Part shown: in pieces, positions 17,607-25,264 of the stretch
Numbering within the stretch: the stretch's first letter is position 1
Layout of the letters: each line of letters opens with the position of its first letter
Assembly (NCBI GenBank): GCA_028275345.1
Contig: JAPWUV010000011.1
Location: forward strand, 57,288 to 121,287
Reading direction: 5' to 3'
Origin: a bacterium
GTDB lineage: Bacteria > Zhuqueibacterota > Zhuqueibacteria > Oleimicrobiales > Geothermoviventaceae
Length of the DNA: 64,000 nucleotides
Translations under genes and position numbers: made by a program
Notes under the pieces: model-generated
Told to the model about the DNA's origin: nothing
Database searches by the model: none
What the model saw: the letters and a program-made list of their open reading frames with translations, nothing else

Positions 17607-18218
17607 TTATTGGGCCTTCCTCGTCAGAGCGGCCTTCTTGCTGATGGCAGCCTGCAGTTCCTCAGCCAGGGAGTTGGCCTTGGAGAGGCTAGCCTGCGCC
17701 TTGTCCCGAGCCGTGAGGTAGTCACCGCTGTTGAAGGCGCTATTGGCAGCGTCCAGATTGGACTTCACGGCATCCAGGTCGGCCTTGATGGCCGCGATGG
17801 CCTCCCTGCCTTCCTTGCCACGCGGAGCCTTGGCCAGGAGCTTCTCCACATTGGCCACCGCCTCGGCTGCGGACTGCAGCAGCTGCGTCGCCTCGTTCTT
17901 CACCTTCTCCTTGTTGGCGATGGCAGCGGACTTCGCAGTGGCTGCGAGGGTCTGCGCCTGAGCAAGCATCCGCTGCGCCTTCTTGTAGCTGCGGAACAGG
18001 GCGAATTTGCCGTTTTGCTTCTCAACCTCGGCCAGGGCCGCGTTCAAGGTATCGTTCGCCGCCGCGAATTCCTGCGGGGCGTAACGATGAGCCTCGGCTG
18101 CCTTGGCCTCTTCCAGTGCCGCCTTGGCGGCATCGATCGCCTGCTGCGGCGCCTTGGCGCAAGCACCAGCCAGCAGGGCTACCATGAACAGCGCGACAAC
18201 GACACGCAGGCCTTTCAT
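17607..18218 (-). CDS. Lipoprotein with DUF4398-like coiled-coil domain
   Basis: A 203-residue, Ala/Lys/Glu-rich helical lipoprotein. The ATG at 18218 gives a lipobox signal (MKGLRVVVALFMVALLAGAC, Cys20). The mature part has two helical blocks homologous to the N-terminal domain of the neighbouring L,D-transpeptidase: RYAPQEFAAANDTLNAAL with SYKKAQRMLAQAQ, and NSGDYLTARDKAQASLSKANSL. It is monocistronic: promoter at 18388-18416 and strong terminator at 17512-17568, suggesting high expression, as for an abundant Lpp-like or DUF4398 envelope protein. Confidence 0.82.
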   Translation of the reverse strand: MKGLRVVVALFMVALLAGACAKAPQQAIDAAKAALEEAKAAEAHRYAPQEFAAANDTLNAALAEVEKQNGKFALFRSYKKAQRMLAQAQTLAATAKSAAIANKEKVKNEATQLLQSAAEAVANVEKLLAKAPRGKEGREAIAAIKADLDAVKSNLDAANSAFNSGDYLTARDKAQASLSKANSLAEELQAAISKKAALTRKAQ

Positions 18219-18330
18219 AGCCCCTCCTCTCTCGAGTTGGTTCAACAGCCCTCACATCACCGTCCTTCAGCTCCCAAAACCTAAAGACCAAGCTGTTCTT
18301 CACACGCTCGCGCGGCCCGGGCAAAGAGAG

Positions 18331-18354
18331 AAGGTACCCCTTGCGGAGTACCTT
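18331..18354 (-). other. Inverted repeat in the lipoprotein leader
   Basis: AAGGTAC (18331-18337) and GTACCTT (18348-18354) form a perfect 7-bp inverted repeat about 115 nt upstream of the lipoprotein ATG, inside the predicted 5' leader. It could be an RNA hairpin or an operator; neither is shown. Confidence 0.4.
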
Positions 18355-18387
18355 TCGCCCATCCAGACCGCGCAATTTCGAATGTCA

Positions 18388-18416
18388 AATATATGCCCCG
18401 AGTCTCTCCTTTGCAA
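18388..18416 (-). promoter_or_regulatory. Promoter of the DUF4398 lipoprotein gene
   Basis: Minus strand: -35 TTGCAA (18416-18411), 17-nt spacer, -10 TATATT (18393-18388). The start near 18381 implies a 160-nt leader. A TTGACA overlapping the -10 region downstream has no partner at the right distance. Confidence 0.7.
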
Positions 18417-18457
18417 GTACTTTTTTCAATTCCGACCCACTTTCCCCGCTCGTCGCT

Positions 18458-19552
18458 TCAGGACACGTTCCTCGCCCTTGCGGCCCCGCACATCGCAAGC
18501 CCGTTTGCACCGTAGGGCACGTACCGCAGAGGATATGGCGCAAGTGTGTGAAAGGCCTTCAGGACGGCCTCCACATTCTTCAGGGGGACGTCCGGACCAA
18601 ATTCCGCGTGGGCGATCAGACCCCCACCGTCCCTGCCAAAGGTCCAGATAACCTGCCACACGTACTCCCAGATCTCCTCCGGTTTACCCAAGGGGAGCAA
18701 GTATTGTCGATCTACATCCGATTGAACGCAAACCTTCCCAGCGCAGAGCTCCGCAAGCTCATCAAACCGGAAGCACGAGAACTGCGGGTTAAAAATGTCC
18801 ACCCCCAGCTCGAGCAGATCCGGGATGATCTCGGCAATGTACCCGTCGGAGTGAAACAGGACGAACTTGCCTGCTGCATGGATGCGATCGAAGATCTGCT
18901 TGTACGCCGGTTTGAAGACATCGCGCCATACGTCGGGGCGGATCATCAGCTGCCGCTGCGTCCCCCAATCGTCCATGAACCAGAAGGCATCGACATCCAC
19001 TTCCAGCTGCTCACTTAGCTGGGCGAGGGTATGCTCAAGGACAAGGTCCCGCAGTTGCAACACCCGATCGCGCTCCAAGGCGATGTCCGCCATCAGTTCC
19101 TCGTACCCGCGCAGGAAATGCATCCGCTCGAAAAGCCGTCCGCCACCGGCGCGCAAGATGACGAAGTAGTCGTCCCACTCCGCCGGACGCCGGCTCCCCC
19201 AAGGCCGATCCACGTTCAACCGGGGATCGGGAGGTACGTAATCCTCGAAGCGTGACCAGTCGGCCAGCGGATGCACCTTCACCTGTCCTTCGACGCCGTG
19301 ACCGACGTTTTCCCACACGCAGCCCCATTCATCGGTCTCGCTACCGACAGCGTAATGGCTCGTTTCCCAGGAATGCTCCAGGCGCCGCGGCAACGGCCAA
19401 TCCGGGGGATAGCGCCGGTACAGCTCAAGCAAAGCCTCGCCGAGTCGGTCGTATGCCCCGGGAAGATTGTAGTATCGGATGGGCACGCGGTCGGGCCCTT
19501 CAAACCGCACGGCGCGACGCACTCTTTCCCTTGGAGTCATTTCGTGCCTCAA
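18458..19552 (-). CDS. Uroporphyrinogen-decarboxylase-family protein
   Basis: A 364-residue UroD-superfamily TIM barrel. It begins MTPRERVRRAVRFEGPDRVPI, the standard opening of the non-haem UroD-like group (MtaA/MtbA-like methyltransferases and orphans), and contains FWFMDDWGTQRQLMIRPDVW and FVLFHSDGYIAEIIPDLLELGVDIFNP. His and Cys metal-ligand positions of corrinoid methyltransferases are only partly evident. The neighbours are a GH172 enzyme and glycolate oxidase rather than haem genes, so haem synthesis is unlikely. Substrate unknown; possibly methyl transfer or demethylation in carbohydrate metabolism. Confidence 0.78.
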   Translation of the reverse strand: MRHEMTPRERVRRAVRFEGPDRVPIRYYNLPGAYDRLGEALLELYRRYPPDWPLPRRLEHSWETSHYAVGSETDEWGCVWENVGHGVEGQVKVHPLADWSRFEDYVPPDPRLNVDRPWGSRRPAEWDDYFVILRAGGGRLFERMHFLRGYEELMADIALERDRVLQLRDLVLEHTLAQLSEQLEVDVDAFWFMDDWGTQRQLMIRPDVWRDVFKPAYKQIFDRIHAAGKFVLFHSDGYIAEIIPDLLELGVDIFNPQFSCFRFDELAELCAGKVCVQSDVDRQYLLPLGKPEEIWEYVWQVIWTFGRDGGGLIAHAEFGPDVPLKNVEAVLKAFHTLAPYPLRYVPYGANGLAMCGAARARNVS

Positions 19553-19591
19553 TCGAGGATCGTTCGGCTCAGTCGTCGTCCCAACCCGAGA

Positions 19592-20695
19592 CTAATCTTG
19601 CGCCCGCGGCAGGCGTTCCTCCACCGGCGGCAGCTTGGGGAATGGAGCGTGCGGTTCCTTCTGGTACCAAAAAGCCACGCTGTACCAATCGTCGGCCCGG
19701 TCGTTGGCGTGCCCGTGCTCCATGGTCACGCGAATCGACCTCCGGAACGGGATCGGATCCAGAATGTGGAATCGGTACACGCTCCACTTGGCCCCTTTGC
19801 GATGCTGCGTCCCCTGCTCCTGCTGGTTCACGGGGCAACCGAAAAAGGCGTAGCTGAACGGTTTCCCGAAACCCCAGGCACCGCAGAAGTAATCCTCTGA
19901 GCCGGTGCCGTTCAGGGTGGGCAGGGAGTCTCCGTCGACGAAGATCATGTCATCTCCCTCACCCCACCAGCCGTCCTCGTTGAGGCGCACGCTGAGGACG
20001 ACCCCCACGTAGTGTCCGGAGCCTTGCGCCTCCAGGAACACGTAGTTTTTCTCGCCGCGCAGGTTGATCTCCTTCTCCCCCTCGCGCCACGTCACGCGTT
20101 GGCAGGGAGCGGCCTGACGGTACTGGGCGTGGAAATAGCCGAGCTCAGAATCCCAGCGGTCCAGGCGCTGCCAGTCGATTTGGTAGTAGAGAGCCCGGAC
20201 GGCTTGCTCCCCCTCGTTGGTGACGGTGATGCGAGCCGAGCGTCGAAAAGGCATGCGCCAGTAGCAGTTCAAAGCCGCTTCCGTTCCCACCGCGATTGGC
20301 AAAGAGGCAAAATGATGATATTCGCCGTGCCCGAGTCCGAAGAAATCCCCCATCGGCGCCTCCACGCTGGGCTCGGTCTCCCCATCCCAGTACATGCGCA
20401 GCACGAGCTTCTTGAGATGATAGCTCTCGTTGCTCGCGATCGTGAACCAAATGTGACTGATCGCGCCGGGACCGGACAACGTCGCAAGCTCACGCGTCTC
20501 CCCCGGCTGGATCGGACGTCCCCAGTTGCCGTCGTCGTTGCCCCCAGTGGGATCGAAACTGGAGGCCCTGGCTGCTCGGTACGGCTTCAGGCGAGGTAAG
20601 CCGTCGAGCGGATCGGTCTGGAGTGGCTTTTGGCTGCATGCGAGAAACGTTGCGCTGAGAACCAAAAGGCCTGGATACAGAACACGTGGCTTCAT
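19592..20695 (-). CDS. GH172 (DUF2961) glycoside hydrolase, lipoprotein
   Basis: A 367-residue protein. The ATG at 20695 gives a lipobox (SATFLAC, Cys20). The body matches DUF2961/GH172: RASSFDPTGGNDDGNWGRPI, GAISHIWFTIAS, then the family signature GEGDDMIFVDGD and GTGSEDYF, whose acidic residues line the active site in characterised members (fructofuranose and arabinofuranose enzymes). It probably acts on furanosidic linkages at the outer membrane or in the periplasm. It is followed 39 nt later by the UroD-like gene and preceded by glcF. Confidence 0.83.
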   Translation of the reverse strand: MKPRVLYPGLLVLSATFLACSQKPLQTDPLDGLPRLKPYRAARASSFDPTGGNDDGNWGRPIQPGETRELATLSGPGAISHIWFTIASNESYHLKKLVLRMYWDGETEPSVEAPMGDFFGLGHGEYHHFASLPIAVGTEAALNCYWRMPFRRSARITVTNEGEQAVRALYYQIDWQRLDRWDSELGYFHAQYRQAAPCQRVTWREGEKEINLRGEKNYVFLEAQGSGHYVGVVLSVRLNEDGWWGEGDDMIFVDGDSLPTLNGTGSEDYFCGAWGFGKPFSYAFFGCPVNQQEQGTQHRKGAKWSVYRFHILDPIPFRRSIRVTMEHGHANDRADDWYSVAFWYQKEPHAPFPKLPPVEERLPRAQD

Positions 20696-20740
20696 GGTCG
20701 CGCCTCCCTTGGTTGGGCTTCCCAAGCACGTTTCTTCCAT

Positions 20741-22021
20741 TCAGCGCAAATCGCTCGCCGCAGGCGAGCTGAGCTGGCTCACATGAAGCACCTGGACGGG
20801 CACGCGAAACCGCCGAGCTCCGTACCGGAGCTGGATGATACACGCGGGACAGCTTGTAGCGACGACCTCAGCGCCTGTGGCGCGGATGTTCCTCATCTTC
20901 CGCTCCAGGATCCCCAACGCCAGGTCCGGATGGGCGATGTTGTACGATCCCGCGCCCCCACAGCACCAGTCCGCCTCCGCCATCTCCACAAAGTCCACCC
21001 CTCGAAGGCTTCGCAACAACTCCCGTGGCGCCGATCGCTCCCCCAGATGATGTGCCAGGTGGCAGGGGTCGTGGTAGGTCACCCGGAGCGGCCGGGCAGT
21101 TCCCCGAGGCCGATCGAACTCCGCCAGGACCTGGGTCGCGTCCCGAACCCGCTCCGCAAGTTCCTCCGCACGCTCCAGCCACTCCGGCTCCCGTTGGAAG
21201 AGGGCAGGGTACTGCTTGAGAAAGCTCGCACAGCTGGCGCAATCGGTGACGACCAGGCGGAGCCGAAGTTCGAGAAGAACCGACAGGTTCCGACGAGCCA
21301 GCTCGCGCGCTGCCTCAAGATCGCCGTAGGCGAAAGCCGGAAGCCCACAGCAGACGTTCGGTGCCAATACCACACGCTGCCCCGCGTCCAGCAAGGCGCG
21401 AAGCGTGCTCTGTCCCACCTCCGGCAGGGCGTAGTTAATGGCACAGCCGACGAAGTAAACCGCGTCCGCCCGCCCTTCGGCCATAGGAAGGCCCAAACCA
21501 CCGGCAAGCTCCCGCAGGAAACGGGGCGGGATCGACTCCACCAGCGCCTCCGCCTCGGCCAGGGATCGGCCGTACCACCCGAGCAACCGGAGTACCTGAA
21601 CTGCGCCCGAAAGGCCGCTCCGCTTTCCGAGCGAAACCAGCCTCACCAGCCCGTCAAGGCGCTCCCGGTGAGGCAAGAGGTCCCGAAAGATGTACCTCTG
21701 CAAAGCCGGTGGCCGACCTTGATTCAACACGTTCCGCGCCAAGGCCATGGCCTCGTACGTCCGCACGCCGGGGAAACACTGTTCCGTGCACGCGCCGCAC
21801 AGGAGACACTGGAATACGCTCTCGCGAAGTCGCCGCGAGGAAGGCAATTCCCCCTCCATCGCCGCCCGAAGCAACTGATTCCGCCCCCTGGCCACCTCGG
21901 TCTCACGCCCGGTCACCCAGTAGGTGGGACACACGGACTGGCAGTAGCCACAGCGGTTGCAACGAGAAACCTCCGCGAGGATGGCCTCGGCAGTGGAGGC
22001 CGTCTGCAGCTCAGTTTCCAT
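20741..22021 (-). CDS. glcF: Glycolate oxidase iron-sulfur subunit
   Basis: A 426-residue Fe-S/CCG-domain protein. Two [4Fe-4S] motifs are present: CNRCGYCQSVCP and CLLCGACTEQCFPG. Two CCG cysteine-rich domains follow (VGCAINYALPE... CCGLPAF and YHDPCHLAHHLG ... CCGGAGSYN). It transfers electrons from the flavin subunits GlcD and GlcE to the membrane pool. The ATG at 22021 has GGAGGT just upstream; an in-frame TTG at 22033 is less likely. The start overlaps the glcE stop. Confidence 0.92.
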   Translation of the reverse strand: METELQTASTAEAILAEVSRCNRCGYCQSVCPTYWVTGRETEVARGRNQLLRAAMEGELPSSRRLRESVFQCLLCGACTEQCFPGVRTYEAMALARNVLNQGRPPALQRYIFRDLLPHRERLDGLVRLVSLGKRSGLSGAVQVLRLLGWYGRSLAEAEALVESIPPRFLRELAGGLGLPMAEGRADAVYFVGCAINYALPEVGQSTLRALLDAGQRVVLAPNVCCGLPAFAYGDLEAARELARRNLSVLLELRLRLVVTDCASCASFLKQYPALFQREPEWLERAEELAERVRDATQVLAEFDRPRGTARPLRVTYHDPCHLAHHLGERSAPRELLRSLRGVDFVEMAEADWCCGGAGSYNIAHPDLALGILERKMRNIRATGAEVVATSCPACIIQLRYGARRFRVPVQVLHVSQLSSPAASDLR

Positions 22022-23279
22022 CCGTACCTCCAAAAGCGAGGAAAGGCACCAGCAGCCCCTCCGGATCGAAGATGCGTTTTAGCCGACCAGTCCGTTCCTG
22101 CGCCTTCGGGTGAAGTTGCCAGAACAAGCACTTGCTGTCCATCAGCTTGGAAAAATCCTCCGCAGGGACGGAAAACAGATCCAGCCGGGTTTCCCTTTCG
22201 GTCAGGCTTCCGCGCAGGCCTTCCAAGTACTCGACGATGCCGCGCGACAAATAGCCCCGCTCCACTCGGAGAAACCCGTGCCCAGTCCCAGCACCGAGCC
22301 AAACGGCCGCTTCGGGCGCCCCGGAAAGGCGCTGCACAACCTCGACCACGTCGCGTACACGGCACCGGATCCGGAGCACAGCGCACGGTTCTGCCCAATC
22401 ACCGTACAACCGCTCCCGGAACCGTTGCCAGAATTGGCGGGACGAGGGCTCGTCCAACACGTCCAGAGCCCGGTCCGGGACGCTCGCGGAAAGCACTTTC
22501 CGCAGCTTGTCCACCGCCGCCGAGAGGACCGGCGCAGCCCCATCGATCCGGACAGCTATTCCGCACCCCCCCTCCGCACTCGGGAAGGGCCATCCCAAGC
22601 GCCTCAGAGCCGGCTGATTCAACACTTCCAGGGCTACGATTGGCTGGGGTGACCGCAAGAGCTCGCCGATGGCCTCATCTAGCTCACTGTACCCGAGTCC
22701 CCCCACCAGCACGGTCCGCTCGCCGGGGGGCAAGGGTCGGAGGCGAAACGTGATCTCCACCAGGATCCCGAGCGAGCCGAAGCTCCCGACGAACAATTTG
22801 CTGACGTCGTAGCCGGCCACGTTCTTCACCGTCTTGCCGCCGAACCGCACCGCCCGGCCGTTGGGAAGGACGGCGCGTACCCCCAGCACCAGGTCCCGGG
22901 GCAATCCGTATCCCAAGCTGGCGGGACCGGCGAGTCCTGCCGAGACGATCCCGCCAACGGTGGCACCATCCCCCCACGGGCTCTCCATTGGGAGCCACTG
23001 ACCGTGGCTGGCCAGGGTCTCCTGAAGATGCAAGAGACTCATCCCAGCCTGCACGGAGACCGTCAGGTTGGCTGGATCCAGATCCGTGATTTGGGACAGC
23101 AAGCCGGACCGGACGACCACAAGCCCCCCGGGCACACTTCCAAAGAATGGCCGAAGCCAGGCCAGTTTCGTCCCCGTTCCAGCCGGCAGCACCTTCCCCC
23201 CCTGCTCCCGGACCTCGGCGAAAATCGCAGCTACTTCCTTCTCGTCTCGCGGATGGTATTCGGACTCTCCCGCCATCAC
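22011..23279 (-). CDS. glcE: Glycolate oxidase FAD-binding subunit
   Basis: A 422-residue FAD-linked oxidase (PCMH fold). It shows VLPAGTGTKLAW and TVSVQAGMSLLHLQETL at the N-terminal FAD site, then SPWGDGATVGGIVSAGLAGPASLGYG and FGGKTVKNVAGYDVSKLF, typical of GlcE. It lacks the long C-terminal region of GlcD. With GlcD and GlcF it oxidises glycolate (or another 2-hydroxyacid) to the 2-oxoacid. Its start is 414 nt from the glcD stop, unusual for this operon. Confidence 0.9.
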   Translation of the reverse strand: MMAGESEYHPRDEKEVAAIFAEVREQGGKVLPAGTGTKLAWLRPFFGSVPGGLVVVRSGLLSQITDLDPANLTVSVQAGMSLLHLQETLASHGQWLPMESPWGDGATVGGIVSAGLAGPASLGYGLPRDLVLGVRAVLPNGRAVRFGGKTVKNVAGYDVSKLFVGSFGSLGILVEITFRLRPLPPGERTVLVGGLGYSELDEAIGELLRSPQPIVALEVLNQPALRRLGWPFPSAEGGCGIAVRIDGAAPVLSAAVDKLRKVLSASVPDRALDVLDEPSSRQFWQRFRERLYGDWAEPCAVLRIRCRVRDVVEVVQRLSGAPEAAVWLGAGTGHGFLRVERGYLSRGIVEYLEGLRGSLTERETRLDLFSVPAEDFSKLMDSKCLFWQLHPKAQERTGRLKRIFDPEGLLVPFLAFGGTDGN

Positions 23280-23693
23280 TTCCTCGCTCGCTGAAGCGCA
23301 ATGGGCAAGAACTCAGTGCCTTCCCATTCCCTGCACTCCGCTCCCCGCGCCGAAACCGGCCCGCCCCCTCTCAACCCGATTCCCCGCCGACTTCTGCAGC
23401 TCTCGCTGCTTCGGGAAATCCCTCAGAACCAGCGCGAAGTGGCGGGAATGTTCAGATCCTTCGGCGCGCCCGCTCTCCCACTCCGAAGAGCACGAGACTG
23501 CCTTCTCCCGCCTTCGACCCGGACCGACCAGCTCCGGGGCCGCGCCGGAGAATCCGCAAGGGGGAACGAAACCGGCGTCGAACAGTAGGGCCGGCCGTCT
23601 CGAATCGCGACTTGCTCCGACAGCACCGATTCCACTGGCGGTCACACTTCATCCGATTGGGACAGCTCAGCTCCGTGCGGCGCGAAAGGATCG
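23280..23693. other. 414-nt gap inside the glc operon, no gene recognised
   Basis: The interval separates the glcD stop from the glcE start. Several frames are open on both strands, but none has family resemblance, a good ribosome-binding site or coding-like amino-acid composition; they are Arg/Pro/Ser/Gly-rich, as expected of random GC-rich DNA. No terminator or sigma-70 box was seen. It may be the remains of a lost gene. Confidence 0.5.
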
Positions 23694-25103
23694 CTACTCC
23701 CTGTCAGGAGGGGAACCGGCTACGTTTTCCTCCGGCAGGACTTTCCCCGGATTGGCCAGTCCCAGCGGGTCCAGTTCTTGCTTGATCTGGCGCATGAGTC
23801 GGAGCTCTTCTTCGCCGAAGACTAACCGCATGGCCTCGCGTTTTTCCAGACCAATGCCGTGCTCGCCGGAGATCGTCCCGCCAGCTTCCACACAAGCCTG
23901 CATGATTTCCAGACACGCCTTCCTCGCCCTCGCCGTCTGGTCGGGATCCCGCGCATCGAAGACGATATTGGGGTGCAGATTCCCGTCACCTGCGTGAAGG
24001 AGATTGCCGACAATGAGCTCGTATTTCTGCGCGATCTCGCTCACGCGGCGCAGGACCGCGGGTAACTGAGTCCGCGGCACCGTCCCGTCGGCGACCATCG
24101 TGGAGGGCTGGATGCGCGTCATCGCCCCGTAGGCTCCTCGCCGGCCGGCCCACAAAAGGTCCCTTTCTCGCTCATCCCGGGCGACCCGGATGTCCCTGAC
24201 CCCGTGTTGACGACAGATTCGTACAATGGCCTCCACCTCGTCAGTAAGCCCTTCGGAAGGGCCGTCGACCTCAATGACTAAAACCGCCTCGCTGTCCCGC
24301 GGATATCCGACGGCCATGCTATCTTCCACCACCTGGATCGTGGTCCGGTCCATCATCTCCAGGGTGGCCGGGAGGATCCCCGCTGCGATGATCCCCGACA
24401 CCGCATTGGCTGCATCCAGCAGGGAATCGAAGATGGCCAGGAGCGTCTCGACTCGCTCCGGCAGGGGGATGACCTTCACGCGCAAGCTGGTCACTACCCC
24501 CAGTGTCCCTTCCGAACCTATCAGCAGACCCAGCAGGTCGTACCCGTGAGAAGAAGGATCGACCCACTCGATGCTCCCGTCGGGCCAAACGACTTCCGCT
24601 GCCAGCACGTGATGGCTCGTCACTCCGTACTTGAGGCAGTGGGGCCCCCCGGCGTTCTCGGCCACGTTGCCACCGAGCGTAGACACCTTTTGGCTCGCCG
24701 GGTCCGGCGCAAAGGTGAAGCCGAACGGCTTCAACGCCTGCTGCAGTTGCAGGTTGAAGACCCCAGCTTCGACCCAGGCGCTCCGGTCCCGCGGATCAAT
24801 CTCCAGAACTCGGTTCATCCGCGAAAACTCGAGCACCAAGCCTCCGCGATGCGGCACCGGCCCTCCGCTGAGGCAGGTTCCGGAACCCCGTGGTACGTAG
24901 GGCACGGCGTAGCGGCTGGCAAGCTGCACAACGCGCGCTACCTCTTCCGTATTGGCTGGGAAAACGACGGCGTCGGGCATTCCCTTCTCGAGACTCGCAT
25001 CGTAGCCGTAGACCCTGAGAGTCTCCCGATCCGTCCGGACATTCTCCTTCCCCACGATCCGGCGCAACTCCCGCAAGAAAGCCTTTTCCAATCGCGATGC
25101 CAA
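23694..25103 (-). CDS. glcD: Glycolate oxidase subunit GlcD (FAD-linked oxidase)
   Basis: A 469-residue flavoprotein. FAD-binding PCMH motifs are VPYVPRGSGTCLSGG, APDPASQKVSTLGGNVAENAGG and LIGSEGTLGVVTSL; the C-terminal cap has HAGDGNLHPNI and the terminal SGEHGIGLEKRE. I place the start at the TTG at 25103 because GGAGGAG lies 4 nt upstream and the upstream frame shows no GlcD similarity; an ATG at 25193 would add 30 unrelated residues. Substrate may be glycolate or D-lactate. Confidence 0.92.
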   Translation of the reverse strand: MASRLEKAFLRELRRIVGKENVRTDRETLRVYGYDASLEKGMPDAVVFPANTEEVARVVQLASRYAVPYVPRGSGTCLSGGPVPHRGGLVLEFSRMNRVLEIDPRDRSAWVEAGVFNLQLQQALKPFGFTFAPDPASQKVSTLGGNVAENAGGPHCLKYGVTSHHVLAAEVVWPDGSIEWVDPSSHGYDLLGLLIGSEGTLGVVTSLRVKVIPLPERVETLLAIFDSLLDAANAVSGIIAAGILPATLEMMDRTTIQVVEDSMAVGYPRDSEAVLVIEVDGPSEGLTDEVEAIVRICRQHGVRDIRVARDERERDLLWAGRRGAYGAMTRIQPSTMVADGTVPRTQLPAVLRRVSEIAQKYELIVGNLLHAGDGNLHPNIVFDARDPDQTARARKACLEIMQACVEAGGTISGEHGIGLEKREAMRLVFGEEELRLMRQIKQELDPLGLANPGKVLPEENVAGSPPDRE

Positions 25104-25197
25104 GATACTCCTCCACCGACCCGTGCTGAAGCACACCTGCGGAGACAGCCATCCCCGTCTTTGCTGACGGCCGCCTTCCTCGATCCCCGTCATCCTG

Positions 25198-25233
25198 AAA
25201 AAGCGGGGGAGACACCCCCCTCCCGTACCCCGC
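25198..25233 (-). terminator. Rho-independent terminator after the IorA-like gene
   Basis: On the minus strand GCGGGG (25233-25228) and CCCCGC (25208-25203) enclose a further G5/C5 pairing and are followed by TTTTTC. It lies 31 nt after the stop, so the IorA-like gene is a separate unit from glcD. Confidence 0.75.
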
Positions 25234-25264
25234 CGATTCGCCGCGGACGGGCCACGGGGTCAAT

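Noticed and set aside
16443-18284. Plus-strand open frame (613 codons) across two envelope genes
   Set aside because: Runs antisense to an L,D-transpeptidase and a lipoprotein and crosses their terminator; no coding features.
20630-22753. Long plus-strand open frame (707 codons) opposite glcF and glcE
   Set aside because: It is antisense to two well-recognised genes, rich in Arg/Pro/Gln/His, and matches no family; GC-rich codon use leaves long antisense frames.
23313-23645. Open frame on the minus strand inside the glc gap
   Set aside because: No ribosome-binding site and composition typical of random GC-rich DNA; no family resemblance.
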